A model generated the notes under the pieces. It saw only the letters and a list, made by a program, of their open reading frames with translations. It searched no databases and was not told the DNA's origin. A DNA stretch of 50,054 nt. Origin: Candidatus Poribacteria bacterium. Its GTDB lineage: Bacteria; Poribacteria; WGA-4E; WGA-3G. The position numbers were made by a program, and so were the translations under genes. Position 1 is the stretch's first letter; each line of letters starts with the position of its first letter. This document shows positions 1 to 9,438 of the stretch, piece by piece. Where the stretch lies: the NCBI GenBank assembly GCA_026702755.1, contig JAPPBX010000013.1:1-50054 (forward strand), given 5' to 3'.

Positions 1-2
1 TG

Positions 3-65
3 AAAATCCGCGATTCAGACAACAGAAGCCGCTATCATCTTGTGGAAGTTTATGGGGTGGGTTAG
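3..65 (+). CDS. Possible C-terminal tail of an upstream gene (partial)
   Basis: An open frame enters from the left edge and ends at a TAG after 20 codons, reading KIRDSDNRSRYHLVEVYGVG. The composition is protein-like, but the piece is too short to assign to a family. The 280 bases after it, up to leuB, hold no gene, which fits an upstream gene ending here. Confidence 0.3.
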   Translation, partial: KIRDSDNRSRYHLVEVYGVG

Positions 66-273
66 GTGTTCGTCTGTTTCCGGGTTGATGTCCGCTCCAA
101 TGCCTCTTGGAAATCACGAAAACTCGACACCACTGAAGCGTTAAAGATTTTGCAGCCGCTTGGAACTATTATACCGTGATTTCCCGTTGACGGTCAACCT
201 TTTTTCCACTTTTCAATCAAGAAAACCCCATAATCCTACGAATCCTTAGAACCCTGTCCATCCTGCTTCAGAT

Positions 274-302
274 TTGCAATATCACGCCAGATGTGGTAAA
301 AT
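274..302 (+). promoter_or_regulatory. Sigma-70-type promoter for leuB
   Basis: TTGCAA (274-279) and TAAAAT (297-302) are separated by exactly 17 bases. This would start transcription near 309, giving a leader of about 40 bases. The same hexamer pair and spacing recur at 9359-9387. Confidence 0.5.
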
Positions 303-347
303 ATAAGGAATCAAAACTCATGATACGAACATGTTAGGAGAAAATCT

Positions 348-1400
348 ATGTATAAAATCGGCCTCATCCCCGGCGATGGAATCGGCCCCGAAGTGACGCG
401 CGAAGCAATGAAAGTCTTCGGGGCAGCAGCCGCACAAGCAGGAATTCAATACGAAACAGTTGAATACGATGTCGGTGGCGACCGGTATCTTGCGACCGGT
501 GAAGTGTTACCAGATTCAGTTTTAGAAGAACTTCGCGGATTAGACGCTATCTACCTCGGTGCGATCGGACACCCCGATGTCAAACCCGGCATTTTAGAGA
601 AAGGCATCCTGCTCAAGGTCCGGTTTGAACTCGATCTCTATATCAACCTCCGTCCCGTCAAACTCTACCCCGGTGTCCCGACCCCGGTGAAAGATAAAGG
701 ACCTGAAGAAATCGATTTCATCATCGTCCGCGAAAATACCGAAGGTCTATACGCTGGCATCGGCGGTTTCCTGAAACGCGGGACACGCGATGAAGTCGCG
801 ATTCAAGAGATGATTAACACCTACAAAGGTGTAGAACGCTGTGTACGTTATGCGTACGAACTCACCAAAAAGCGCAACAAGGAAAACACCTTGACGCTCT
901 GCGACAAGGCAAATGTCCTCACTTATGCACACGATCTGTGGCGACGTGTTTTTGACGAGGTAGGCGAAGACTATCCAGACATCAAGAAAGAATACGCATT
1001 CGTCGATGCGACAACAATGTGGATGGTGAAAAACCCAGAGTGGTTCGATGTCGTTGTGACCTGTAATATGTTCGGAGACATTATCACCGACCTCGGAGCG
1101 ATGATTCAGGGCGGTATGGGTGTCGCAGCATCTGGCAATTTAAACCCAGAAAGCGTCGCTATGTTTGAACCGATCCACGGTTCCGCCCCACGCTATACCG
1201 GCAAAAATCAGATTAATCCTATTGCTGCAGTAGCCGCAGCCGGAATGATGCTCGACCACCTTGGACACGGAAAAGAAGCAGCAAAAGTAGAAAAATCTAT
1301 CAGTGATTTGCTCGCAAGCGGGAAAATCAAAGATCTGGGTGCCGGACGAATGGGCTACACGACTGAAGAAGTTGGCGATCTTATCGCAGAAGGACTGTAA
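348..1400 (+). CDS. leuB: 3-isopropylmalate dehydrogenase-family enzyme (LeuB)
   Basis: Beta-decarboxylating dehydrogenase of 350 residues. If it is LeuB it oxidises and decarboxylates 3-isopropylmalate with NAD in leucine synthesis, in the cytoplasm. The N-terminus [16 protein letters not shown] is the family signature. [12 protein letters not shown] (about 92-103) carries substrate-binding arginines, [13 protein letters not shown] (about 125-137) follows, and [13 protein letters not shown] (about 242-254) holds the metal-binding aspartates. [18 protein letters not shown] is the nucleotide loop. Length is normal for the family. AGGAG lies just before the ATG. Homoisocitrate, tartrate and isocitrate dehydrogenases share this fold. 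The GAIGHPDV and RFELDLY text resembles LeuB, but substrate is inferred. No other leu gene is in the window. Confidence 0.78.
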   Translation: MYKIGLIPGDGIGPEVTREAMKVFGAAAAQAGIQYETVEYDVGGDRYLATGEVLPDSVLEELRGLDAIYLGAIGHPDVKPGILEKGILLKVRFELDLYINLRPVKLYPGVPTPVKDKGPEEIDFIIVRENTEGLYAGIGGFLKRGTRDEVAIQEMINTYKGVERCVRYAYELTKKRNKENTLTLCDKANVLTYAHDLWRRVFDEVGEDYPDIKKEYAFVDATTMWMVKNPEWFDVVVTCNMFGDIITDLGAMIQGGMGVAASGNLNPESVAMFEPIHGSAPRYTGKNQINPIAAVAAAGMMLDHLGHGKEAAKVEKSISDLLASGKIKDLGAGRMGYTTEEVGDLIAEGL

Positions 1401-1483
1401 TCGTTTATAGGTAGACGCGTTTTCATTCGGTTTATGGGATATATTGAATGTTCTTGCCGGACAAACCAATTGGAGGTTAGCAA

Positions 1484-2464
1484 ATGAAAAGAGTTTACCA
1501 ACACTTCACGATTCTGTTATTGATCCTTGCCCTATTTTTCCCATCCGCCTATAGTAGGTCGGATTTACCCGAGGGTGCCAAGATGCGCCTCGGAAAAGAC
1601 CAAATACAGGATCTTCAGTTTTCGCCTGATGGCACGCAACTTGCTGTGGCATCTTGGATGGGCATCCAACTCTACCGTGTCTCTACCGGTGAAGAAATTG
1701 ACCTCCTCATCGGACATTCAAGTGGTGTCTATACTGTGTGCTTCTCACCCGATGGCGAGACCATTGCCGGTGGTAGTGGTAACTTTTACAGTGACAACTC
1801 CATTCGGCTATGGGATGCTATTCGGAGAAAACACCTGAACACCCTTATAGGGCATAAGAATTTTATCAATTTCATATCCTTTTCACCGGATGGCAGGACC
1901 CTCGCCAGTGCAAGTCATGACGATACCGTTTGGTTATGGGACATCAATACCGCGGACCACCTAAAAAGACTCAAATGGCACATGGGGACTGTCACCAACG
2001 CATCTTTTTCACCCGATGGTAAAACCCTCGTAAGTGGGAGTGAAGACAATACCCTTGTCCTATGGGATGCTGTCGCGGGAGAACACCTGAAAACACTTAG
2101 GGGTCATACGGGGTCTGTCCTGAGTGTCCGTTTTTCACCGGATGGCAAGATGATCGCCAGCGCGAGTGAAGACCACACCATCCGATTATGGGATGCTACA
2201 ACAGGAAAATCCACAGACACACTCATAGGACATGAGAGTTTTGTTTCCAGCATATCTTTTTCACCAGATAGCAAAACGATTGCCAGTGGAAGTTGGGATG
2301 CGACTGTTCGGTTATGGGATACTGTTACAGCGGAACACTTGAAAACGCTCACAGGACATACGACTTTTGTCGTCGGTGTGGACTTTTCGCCCGATGGTCT
2401 GACCATCGTCAGCGGCGAAAGTGGTGGCACAATTTTCTTATGGGACGCACCTTCAGTTGAGTGA
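1484..2464 (+). CDS. Secreted seven-bladed WD40 repeat protein
   Basis: A 326-residue protein with a signal peptide (about 1-25, hydrophobic core ILLLILALFF), so probably exported. Seven WD40 repeats follow, each with an FSPDG/FSPDS turn and a WD or equivalent end, enough for one closed beta-propeller. The first blade begins with LPEGAKMRLGKDQI, a motif shared with the WD40 proteins at 15793 and 17791. WD40 propellers are binding scaffolds and no catalytic residues are visible. GGAGG sits 8 bases before the ATG. The gene follows leuB by 83 bases with no terminator seen between them. The binding partner cannot be told from sequence. Confidence 0.85.
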   Translation: MKRVYQHFTILLLILALFFPSAYSRSDLPEGAKMRLGKDQIQDLQFSPDGTQLAVASWMGIQLYRVSTGEEIDLLIGHSSGVYTVCFSPDGETIAGGSGNFYSDNSIRLWDAIRRKHLNTLIGHKNFINFISFSPDGRTLASASHDDTVWLWDINTADHLKRLKWHMGTVTNASFSPDGKTLVSGSEDNTLVLWDAVAGEHLKTLRGHTGSVLSVRFSPDGKMIASASEDHTIRLWDATTGKSTDTLIGHESFVSSISFSPDSKTIASGSWDATVRLWDTVTAEHLKTLTGHTTFVVGVDFSPDGLTIVSGESGGTIFLWDAPSVE

Positions 2465-2587
2465 TGCATCTCTCCAAAGAAAACTGAAGGGTTATCAGTT
2501 ATTATACCATTCTATTTGGAGGGTTTCATAATAGGTCTTCCTTAGCAGTCCGCTGATTAAGAAGCGGCATCTGGACCTATCCATATT

Positions 2588-3346
2588 TCAAAGCAAACGC
2601 GCTGTAAAATTAATGCGATCTGAATAGCGGTTCCAACGGTTGAAGGTGTACATATCGTAAGCACTGAGCGGTTTGTAGCCAGCTGCCTTGAGCAGGTCAT
2701 TGACCGTACTCACTTCAAAGATTCGCTGCTGGTGAACCTCCTCATAACGCCTAAATAATTCACCTTCTCGGATAAAAAAAGTCAACACTGTGCGGCACAT
2801 TTTGGAGTGCTGGAGGTAGTTGTTTTTCCAAATGTAGGTATAATCGTCATGGTTTGAAGCGAACGTTTTATTGTGGAAATGCTCAACGATGTTCCGTTCT
2901 GTTGTCACGTCAAAGATAAACAAGCCGTCCGGTTCGAGATGCTCAGCAACACACCGAAAGACCTTGCTTAATTCGGTTTCATCGTAAGCATAGTTAATGC
3001 TATCATAAGTGCAGAGAACTGCGTCAAATTTTTGATTCAGTTGAAAATCGCACATATCCCCGTGATGGACTTCGATGTCTACCTCGTGCGCAGCCGCTTT
3101 CTCCTTCGCGATATCGAGCATGCCAACAGCCCGGTCCATGCCGCTCATTTCATAGCCTCTGAGCGCGAGTTCTATAGTCAAAGCACAAGTGCCGCATGCC
3201 ACATCGAGAACCGTGCGCGGTTTGTAATCATATTTCTCAAAAAGCGACTCAATGTAATGCGTCCAACGTGTATAGTTGACGTTCGTCATCATTCGGTCGT
3301 ATGCGTAGGCGAATTTTTCATAGGGGGGAGTTAGCTGTGTCCGCAT
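2588..3346 (-). CDS. Class I SAM-dependent methyltransferase
   Basis: A 252-residue Rossmann methyltransferase. SAM motif I is VLDVACGTC at residues 46-54. The acidic post-I region reads MSGMDRAVGMLDIAKEKA. HHGDMCDFQLNQKFDAVLC gives motifs II-III, and EPDGLFIFDV the following strand. The N-terminal YEKFAYAYDRMM text is typical of the methyltransferase 25/UbiE-like group that acts on small molecules. The substrate cannot be named. It is transcribed convergently with the WD40 gene upstream. The next gene on the same strand (3381-3770) starts farther upstream and ends 34 bases before this one begins, so the two may be co-transcribed. Confidence 0.8.
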   Translation of the reverse strand: MRTQLTPPYEKFAYAYDRMMTNVNYTRWTHYIESLFEKYDYKPRTVLDVACGTCALTIELALRGYEMSGMDRAVGMLDIAKEKAAAHEVDIEVHHGDMCDFQLNQKFDAVLCTYDSINYAYDETELSKVFRCVAEHLEPDGLFIFDVTTERNIVEHFHNKTFASNHDDYTYIWKNNYLQHSKMCRTVLTFFIREGELFRRYEEVHQQRIFEVSTVNDLLKAAGYKPLSAYDMYTFNRWNRYSDRINFTARLL

Positions 3347-3380
3347 TGTTTAAGCGTCCCTTGCAAATCAATCATGCAAG

Positions 3381-3770
3381 TCACTCAATTCCTCCTTTAA
3401 CTCCGACAGAGGCATCCATCATCCGTAGGAGTGTGTTAATCTCATCAGCATCCCAAGATCCATCATTGTTCGCTTCTTTTGCATATCTGCCAACGGCTCT
3501 GATTTTACGGAGACTGATTTTTCCGGTAAGAAAACTGAACGGCAGCTGCATCCCAGCCGTTTTGACGCGATCAAATGTAGCTTCAATGTTATATCGATCT
3601 ACACCTTCAGGGGCTTGCTGAATGAGCGCGTCCTCTACCATGTCTACACCAAAACCAAATAATTCTCTGATGATAAACCACTGTAAAACTGCGAGGCATA
3701 CCATAAAGATTAAGAGAATGGTTAAAGTTTTAACGATGTGCCGTTTCCATGTTCTCTTCTGGTCAGTCAT
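3381..3770 (-). CDS. Small single-pass membrane protein with a degenerate EF-hand-like loop
   Basis: Unrecognised 129-residue protein. The start at 3770 (MTDQKRTW) is preferred over an in-frame ATG at 3839 because AGAGG lies upstream and the extra residues look non-coding. One transmembrane segment (about 13-34, TLTILLIFMVCLAVLQWFII) follows a basic N-terminus, so most of the protein should face outward. Near the C-terminus EANNDGSWDADEI matches a calcium-binding EF-hand or dockerin loop at most ligand positions (N3, D5, G6, D9, E12), with E in place of D at position 1. The role is unknown. It probably shares a transcript with the methyltransferase. Confidence 0.55.
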   Translation of the reverse strand: MTDQKRTWKRHIVKTLTILLIFMVCLAVLQWFIIRELFGFGVDMVEDALIQQAPEGVDRYNIEATFDRVKTAGMQLPFSFLTGKISLRKIRAVGRYAKEANNDGSWDADEINTLLRMMDASVGVKGGIE

Positions 3771-3906
3771 GCTCAATTTACCTCTGCGTTGGATTCTATA
3801 ACTACCTCTTATACTAACACTTTGCACGGATGTTGTCAATAGATTTTCTGTAGGTACCGGTAGGGTTAGACCCTTCGTTAGTGAAACAAAATAGGTTCAT
3901 AAAAAA

Positions 3907-5001
3907 ATGAAGATAGGCATTGTAGGCAGACCACAGGTCGGAAAAACGACGGTGTTTAACACCTTAGCACAGTCCAACGCTGAAATTGGGGGCTACACCA
4001 GCCGCGGGCAAATAAACCTCAGTACGGCTAACGTTCCAGACGGACGTTTGGAACAGATAGCAAAGACATTTGAATCCCCTAAAATGACCCCCGCAACGAT
4101 TGATTATGTAGACGTTGCCGGGGTGACCAAATCTGATGTGGAACAGGGGGAGTTAGATGCTGGGATGCTCGCTGAACTCCGCACAGTCGATGCGCTTGCG
4201 CATGTCGTCAGACTTTTTGAAGATGAAGCGGTTCCGCATGTCGATGGAAGTGTTGACGCAGAACGGGATATCGAAAGTATTGCCCTTGAGTTTGTACTGG
4301 CAGATCTACAGATCGTTGAAGGGAGACTTACCCGACTCCGTAAGCAATTTCAAAATCAGAAACTTCCGGAACAGCAAAGCGAAATTCGGCTTTTGGAGAT
4401 GTGTCAACAAACCTTAGAAAAGGGCAAACCACTTCGCACCCTCAATTTATCTGCCAATGAAGAAAAGGTGATACGCGGTTACGGGTTTTTGACACAGAAA
4501 CCAGTGCTGTTAGTCTGCAATATCGGTGAAACACAACTGGACGCGGCTGACGAGATTCACAAACGTTTCACCAAATATGAAGCAGAACCACACACAGCGA
4601 TTATTGTACTCGCCGCACAGTTAGAAATGGAACTGTCGCAACTCGATGAAACGGATACCGAGATTTTTATGGAGGAGATGGGATTAGAGGAATCCGCTGT
4701 AGAACGGTTCATCCAGACTTCATACCAGTTATTGGGACTGCTCACATTCTTTACAACCGGTCCAGTCGAAACACGGGCATGGACACTGCAAGACGGACAA
4801 ACCGCCGTTGCGGCAGCCGGTCGCGTCCATACCGACTTTGAAAAAGGCTTCATCCGTTCGGAAACAATTAACTGGGCTGACTTGGTAGAATGTGGTAGTT
4901 ATCCGCAAGCACGAAGTAAAGGGTTGCTGAGAGCCGAAGGCAAAACCTATCAAGTACAAGAGGGGGATGTCTTACTGATTCTGGCAAATCCAGCTACCTG
5001 A
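3907..5001 (+). CDS. YchF/Obg-family nucleotide-binding protein (divergent)
   Basis: A 364-residue P-loop protein. Walker A is GRPQVGKT (7-14) and G3 is DVAG (69-72). The base-specificity motif is NIGE (205-208), the NxxE form that makes YchF prefer ATP over GTP. A helical hairpin follows (about 125-180). The C-terminal 80 residues match the YchF TGS-type domain (AAGRVHTDFEKGFIRSE, then GLLRAEGKTYQVQEGDV). YchF is a ribosome-associated ATPase. The N-terminus MKIGIVGRPQVGKTTVF differs from the usual GIVGLPNVGKSTLF, so this may be a paralogue rather than the housekeeping copy. Its stop overlaps the plsC stop by 8 bases on the opposite strand. Confidence 0.8.
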   Translation: MKIGIVGRPQVGKTTVFNTLAQSNAEIGGYTSRGQINLSTANVPDGRLEQIAKTFESPKMTPATIDYVDVAGVTKSDVEQGELDAGMLAELRTVDALAHVVRLFEDEAVPHVDGSVDAERDIESIALEFVLADLQIVEGRLTRLRKQFQNQKLPEQQSEIRLLEMCQQTLEKGKPLRTLNLSANEEKVIRGYGFLTQKPVLLVCNIGETQLDAADEIHKRFTKYEAEPHTAIIVLAAQLEMELSQLDETDTEIFMEEMGLEESAVERFIQTSYQLLGLLTFFTTGPVETRAWTLQDGQTAVAAAGRVHTDFEKGFIRSETINWADLVECGSYPQARSKGLLRAEGKTYQVQEGDVLLILANPAT

Positions 5002-5674
5002 GTAGGTTATCCCGCAAGTCCGCAATCGCTTCCATCATCTGATTGCCCATCTGTTGATACATTTCACGCTTCGTCTCAAATCCTTCGGTAGTAAGTTCAA
5101 GCGGGTTCCCAAAGGCGACAGTCAATTTTGCTCGGCGTAGCCGCTTACTGTTCCGTGGTAACATCCGTTCCGCGCCGCTGTGGAAAACAGGAATGGTCGG
5201 TACGCCTGCCCGGTGTGCAATAAAGCAGGCACCGTCCCGCGCTCTTCCCAACGTGCCATCAACGCTACGGGTCCCTTCCGGAAATATAAGCACCGCGTGC
5301 CCCTCTTTCAAAAGCGAAATCGTCCGTCGCAACGCCCCTAAATCAGGGGCACCCCTATTTACAGGATAGGCATTATACGCTGTGATGAGTTTCCCTAAAC
5401 CCGGAATGTCGAATGCATTACTCCGCGCCATATAATGAATCTCACGGTTCGCAGCGGAACCGACGATAACCGGATCAAGGAAGCTGACGTGATTTGAAAC
5501 AAGTAAAACCCCACCTTCTCTCGGAATACGATCAACGCCGCGTGCTTCAAGCTGTCCCATCGTTTTACAGAAAAGATTTGTGAGTCGATGTCCCCATCGG
5601 TAGAGCGCACGGGATGTCCAGAACTGATTATTGGTATACCACATAACTTTACGGCTAACACGCCTCACTTCCAT
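4994..5674 (-). CDS. plsC: 1-acyl-sn-glycerol-3-phosphate acyltransferase (PlsC family)
   Basis: Membrane-associated acyltransferase that would convert lysophosphatidate to phosphatidate. Acyltransferase motif I is NHVSFLD (61-67), with the catalytic His and Asp four residues apart. PVNR (104-107) is motif II and FPEGTRS (131-137) motif III. At 226 residues from the start at 5674 it is of normal length. That start overlaps the 3' end of cmk by 20 bases. ATG 5644 and GTG 5668 are alternatives, because no strong ribosome site separates them. The cmk-plsC order is widely conserved and supports both assignments. Confidence 0.83.
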   Translation of the reverse strand: MEVRRVSRKVMWYTNNQFWTSRALYRWGHRLTNLFCKTMGQLEARGVDRIPREGGVLLVSNHVSFLDPVIVGSAANREIHYMARSNAFDIPGLGKLITAYNAYPVNRGAPDLGALRRTISLLKEGHAVLIFPEGTRSVDGTLGRARDGACFIAHRAGVPTIPVFHSGAERMLPRNSKRLRRAKLTVAFGNPLELTTEGFETKREMYQQMGNQMMEAIADLRDNLLR

Positions 5675-6332
5675 AGATATGTTCGACAATAAAATCAACC
5701 ACTTCCTCAACGGTTTTACATGTTGTATCAATAACAATTGCATCGTCAGCGGTACGCAACGGACTATGTTCTCGGGTTGTATCCTTTTCATCGCGAGCGC
5801 GAATCTCCGTTTCAACCGTTGCTAATGTTGCGTCTACGTTTTGTGCTTTGAGTTCGGCAAGTCTACGCTTCGCCCGTTCTGTTACGGACGCATCAAGGTA
5901 GAATTTAAAATCGGCATTGGGAAAGACAATGGTTGTTAGATCCCTACCTTCAGCAACAATGTTGCCTTCTGCGCCGATGCGTTGTTGATGTGCCACAATT
6001 TCACGGCGAATCTCGGGAATTTTTGCGACATCCGCAACCCGTCTGTTGACCGCTGGTGTACGGATCTGGACAGATACATTTTCCGCATTGAGTAAAATCG
6101 TTTTGCCATTATCCGAGAATTCAATATGACACGCCTTGACACGGTCGATGAGTTTAGGACTATTCGCTTCAAGTCCTTCCTGTATCGCCAAAAACGTCAC
6201 CGCCCGATACATCGCGCCGGAATCGAGATAAAGCAAGCCGAGTTTTTCTGCGATGCGTCGAGCCACCGTACTCTTCCCAGACCCGGCAGGGCCATCCATC
6301 GCAATCGTCACCTGAGATCCTGTTGTTTTCAT
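5655..6332 (-). CDS. cmk: Cytidylate kinase
   Basis: Phosphorylates CMP/dCMP with ATP in the cytoplasm. Walker A is GPAGSGKS (14-21). LYLDSGAMYRAVT binds the substrate, and VAEGRDLTTIVFPNADFKFY is the typical Cmk segment with the lid arginines after it (AKRRLAE). Length (225 aa) is normal. Start 6332 is chosen because AGGAGG sits just before it. A longer in-frame reading to 6404 would overlap tyrA. The ribosome site lies on the tyrA stop region (gap 7 bases), so translation is probably coupled. Confidence 0.93.
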   Translation of the reverse strand: MKTTGSQVTIAMDGPAGSGKSTVARRIAEKLGLLYLDSGAMYRAVTFLAIQEGLEANSPKLIDRVKACHIEFSDNGKTILLNAENVSVQIRTPAVNRRVADVAKIPEIRREIVAHQQRIGAEGNIVAEGRDLTTIVFPNADFKFYLDASVTERAKRRLAELKAQNVDATLATVETEIRARDEKDTTREHSPLRTADDAIVIDTTCKTVEEVVDFIVEHIYGSEAC

Positions 6333-6339
6333 GCGCCTC

Positions 6340-7236
6340 CTATGCTTCCCTCCGCTTTTTAACGATAACCTGCGCCTCGAAAAGGACACGCTCAATCTCA
6401 GCACGGTTATCCGTTTGAACCAAGGTTTTGAATTCGGTTAAGTTGTCAACGATGTCATCAATGAGTGATAAAAGGACATCGCTATTTTGTGTGAAAATAC
6501 CGGTCCATAAGTCCGGTGACCCCGCAGCGATACGGGTGGAATCCCGAAAACCGGTCGCAGTAAAATCCAACGCCTTTGTCCCTTCCGTTTCGACATTCGC
6601 AACGGTGTTCGCGAGTAGACTCGCCATGAGATGTGGGAGATGGCTTGCAGCACCGATGAGTAGATCATGGGTTTCGGGTGAGAGGAGATATGGCACCGCA
6701 CCGACAAATTCCCAGAGATCCTTAACCAACTGTAAGGAATCCGCATCGGTATTCTCTGTGGGTGTCAGAATACACGTTGCGTTTTCAAAAAGCGTCGCGA
6801 GTGCTGCGTCAACACCAGTTTCGTGTGAGCCTGCCATCGGATGCGCACCCACAAAAGAAACAGCATCCGAACCGCGTTTCGACAACTGTGCCTCAATTGT
6901 GTTTACCAACACCGATTTCGTACTGCCCACATCCGTCAACACCGGACGGTGCGGCTGTGTATCAACAAACGCAACGATACGCTGCACCAAAACTGGAACA
7001 AGTTCAACAGGTGTACACAGGACAACAAGGTCGCTCCCGCGTAACCCTTCTGTTACCTCCGTCGTAACGGTATCAACCGCATCGTGTTGAAGTGCCTTCT
7101 CAAGTCTGCCGATGTTACGTCCTAACCCGACGCGTTGCCCCTGAAATCCGTTCTCCTTCAGAGCAAGCCCAAGCGAACCGCCGATTAAGCCGACACCCCA
7201 TATTGTAATTCGACGAAGTTGTTGTATGTGTCCCAT
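6340..7236 (-). CDS. tyrA: Prephenate dehydrogenase
   Basis: First gene of a tyrA-cmk-plsC operon, 298 residues. It would oxidise prephenate to 4-hydroxyphenylpyruvate for tyrosine synthesis. The Rossmann motif is GVGLIGGSLGLAL (14-26). FVGAHPMAGSHETGVDAA holds the conserved catalytic His, and SHLPHLMASLLAN and GFRDSTRIAAGSPDLW are standard for the family. No chorismate mutase or ACT domain is fused, so this is the monofunctional form. The ribosome site is weak. Confidence 0.9.
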   Translation of the reverse strand: MGHIQQLRRITIWGVGLIGGSLGLALKENGFQGQRVGLGRNIGRLEKALQHDAVDTVTTEVTEGLRGSDLVVLCTPVELVPVLVQRIVAFVDTQPHRPVLTDVGSTKSVLVNTIEAQLSKRGSDAVSFVGAHPMAGSHETGVDAALATLFENATCILTPTENTDADSLQLVKDLWEFVGAVPYLLSPETHDLLIGAASHLPHLMASLLANTVANVETEGTKALDFTATGFRDSTRIAAGSPDLWTGIFTQNSDVLLSLIDDIVDNLTEFKTLVQTDNRAEIERVLFEAQVIVKKRREA

Positions 7237-7358
7237 AACAAGTCTTAGAAACCTTCAATCTGCAAACGTCCCGCGGCATACCCGATACACAAAAGCCTCA
7301 GTATATTCTAAGAAGTTCACGCATCCCTGTCAAGTGAAAAACGGTAGATGTGTCTTCC

Positions 7359-9269
7359 TCACCAAATAAATCGATACATCGGCTTTTCAAGGAAGATACC
7401 GAGCAGTCCCCAGACGCTCCCCACTAAGAACTCCCCTAAAATCAGCCCGAGAAAGAACGGTGCCATCCGTCGAAACATCCGCACGCCACCGAAACGCAGA
7501 ATCGCTAACTTGATGAAATAACTCACAAAGACCGAAAACCAGAAGAAGTTTACAGCCCATGTCCCAGAGATGGCATACCCAATCGGATATAGGGGCCACC
7601 AGAAAAAGCGGAGTCGAATTAAGGTGAGACCAAATGCAAACAGAAGCCCGAACATCATAGCAATCAAAGACGGAATGTTAACAGGCATCGGATTCGTTAA
7701 CCAATTCTGGGTGCGGTTAAACACAGAACCCGACCAGACCTCTATCGCTCCACTCTCATAACCGAGATGCAGTGCTCCCCAAAACGCAGCAAAGGGACTC
7801 AGCACCATGGCGAGGAGCATCGCGATTGCCATCCGTCGCGAAGAACTTCGCGACCGTTCCGCCAATTTTAAGCCCTCTAATTGATGCGGCATTGTATTCC
7901 CGCGATAAGCACGATTGAAGCAGAACACAAGCGAAAAGAGTGCCAGATTCTGCCCGCCGAGTCTGCGCATCCCAAACATCTTCGGGAGTAAGACATCAGG
8001 TCCCATGGAACGTAAGTCATGAATCGGTGGACCCAATTCAGCACGGACACGGGTAATCACCGTCACCGTCGTCAGATGGATAACGAAAACGAGTACCGCT
8101 ACCCAGAAAGACATCCCCGCCACCCACCAAAAACCTGTCAGCAGCAGAAACCCACCGATCAGTCCTATCACCGCCGTGCGATAGGATATCGGTTCGTTTG
8201 CTGCCGTCTCTCTATTCGCACGCCATGCTTGTGTAAACACATTTCGTAAATGTTTCCGCGCACTCCATAAGGTCATCCCCAATACACCGACACAAACCCC
8301 AAACGACTGGTCGAAAATGAACGGAAACCCCGGAATTCGCTGCAAGCCAGCAATACTACCGAAGATCATCTCAAACTTCCAAAAGATATAGAAAAACCAG
8401 AATGTAAATGAAAGGTCGAGCGGAATAAAATACGCCATCCCGATAACGAAAGGAAACAGGACAATCGGGGTCCAACCAATAGCGTTCCACGGCTTTGTTG
8501 TAAACAGCGGACGCAAATCATAGAACTCCCCACCAAGTCCAGGGAAGCTTGGATAGAGAAAATGCAGTCCGTTAACCACATCTATCCCACCGGCAAGGAT
8601 GATGCCTATCCACAACGGTTTTGAGCGAAAGAAACGCGCCGTTGTCATCTGGTACGGCAACTCAATAATCGGATAACTGAGCCGTTCCACTTCAATCCAC
8701 TGCTTCCGCAGCATAACATTGATGCAAAACGTCGTGGAAAGCAGAACAATGATAAAGCCACTCCAGGCAAGCACAGGTTGCCACCACAACTGGAGATGTG
8801 GACGCAGATAAAGACTGGATTCCCCCGTAAAATAGACAGTCAAACGGCTCTTATCCGTCAAGGCGAGCCATTCGGGAAGATAGCGGTGGAAAAGCGTGCC
8901 CCACTCATTCTCTTCTGTTGCCAACCAACCAACTGTGGCGATATTCGTAATGATAACTTCAAACAGATCATGTCCGCAGATAGCAGATGCCACAGATAGC
9001 ATTGCATAAAGCACCAGCAATTCGCCTTGGGTGAGCACAGCACGCGGTGCCAATCGATGGAGAAATGTATTGAGGGCTATCAAGATGGTAAGCGCGAAGA
9101 TGGTGTTGAAAAAGAGGGACATCGTCGTCGGGAACCCCTGATCCCAACGTAACGAGGCAAAGACCCAATAGTTATTGAACGGAATGAGCACAAGTCCAAG
9201 CCAAATAATCCGCCAACGGATTTTCCTGCGAGGAACAGAGGTAGAGTGGGCAGGCGAGTGTTGCAGCAT
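7359..9269 (-). CDS. Polytopic membrane protein, DUF6785/DUF6784 type
   Basis: A 636-residue protein with about a dozen or more hydrophobic segments. It resembles proteins annotated with DUF6785 followed by DUF6784, known mainly from Planctomycetes and Poribacteria-like genomes. I recognise it by the pattern WRIIWLGLVLIPFNNYWVF at the N-terminus, RKQWIEVERLSYPIIELP in the middle, and RVRAELGPPIHDL, NTMPHQLEGLKLAER and MAPFFLGLILGEF near the end. The same landmarks occur in the protein at 38167-40056, so the two are paralogues. A transport role is plausible, but no substrate is known. It stands alone between tyrA and a divergent TPR gene. Confidence 0.75.
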   Translation of the reverse strand: MLQHSPAHSTSVPRRKIRWRIIWLGLVLIPFNNYWVFASLRWDQGFPTTMSLFFNTIFALTILIALNTFLHRLAPRAVLTQGELLVLYAMLSVASAICGHDLFEVIITNIATVGWLATEENEWGTLFHRYLPEWLALTDKSRLTVYFTGESSLYLRPHLQLWWQPVLAWSGFIIVLLSTTFCINVMLRKQWIEVERLSYPIIELPYQMTTARFFRSKPLWIGIILAGGIDVVNGLHFLYPSFPGLGGEFYDLRPLFTTKPWNAIGWTPIVLFPFVIGMAYFIPLDLSFTFWFFYIFWKFEMIFGSIAGLQRIPGFPFIFDQSFGVCVGVLGMTLWSARKHLRNVFTQAWRANRETAANEPISYRTAVIGLIGGFLLLTGFWWVAGMSFWVAVLVFVIHLTTVTVITRVRAELGPPIHDLRSMGPDVLLPKMFGMRRLGGQNLALFSLVFCFNRAYRGNTMPHQLEGLKLAERSRSSSRRMAIAMLLAMVLSPFAAFWGALHLGYESGAIEVWSGSVFNRTQNWLTNPMPVNIPSLIAMMFGLLFAFGLTLIRLRFFWWPLYPIGYAISGTWAVNFFWFSVFVSYFIKLAILRFGGVRMFRRMAPFFLGLILGEFLVGSVWGLLGIFLEKPMYRFIW

Positions 9270-9358
9270 AGAGATTCTCAGTCGAGGCGTGCGTTGTTGT
9301 ACCTATAAACGCTCAACAGCATTATACAGCAGAACCGAACCTCACTCAAGATTTTTGT

Positions 9359-9387
9359 TTGCAAAATTAAAGCAAATCTGATAAAAT
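9359..9387 (+). promoter_or_regulatory. Sigma-70-type promoter for the TPR gene
   Basis: TTGCAA (9359-9364), 17 bases, TAAAAT (9382-9387). The hexamers and spacing are the same as in the leuB promoter. Predicted start of transcription is near 9394. Confidence 0.5.
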
Positions 9388-9438
9388 GACCGTAAAAATT
9401 AATGCGAAAATAACCTTCTCTTTTCCTAACCTAAATAA

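Noticed and set aside
6333-6404. Longer cmk start at 6404
   Set aside because: It would overlap tyrA by more than 60 bases, while AGGAGG directly precedes the ATG at 6332.
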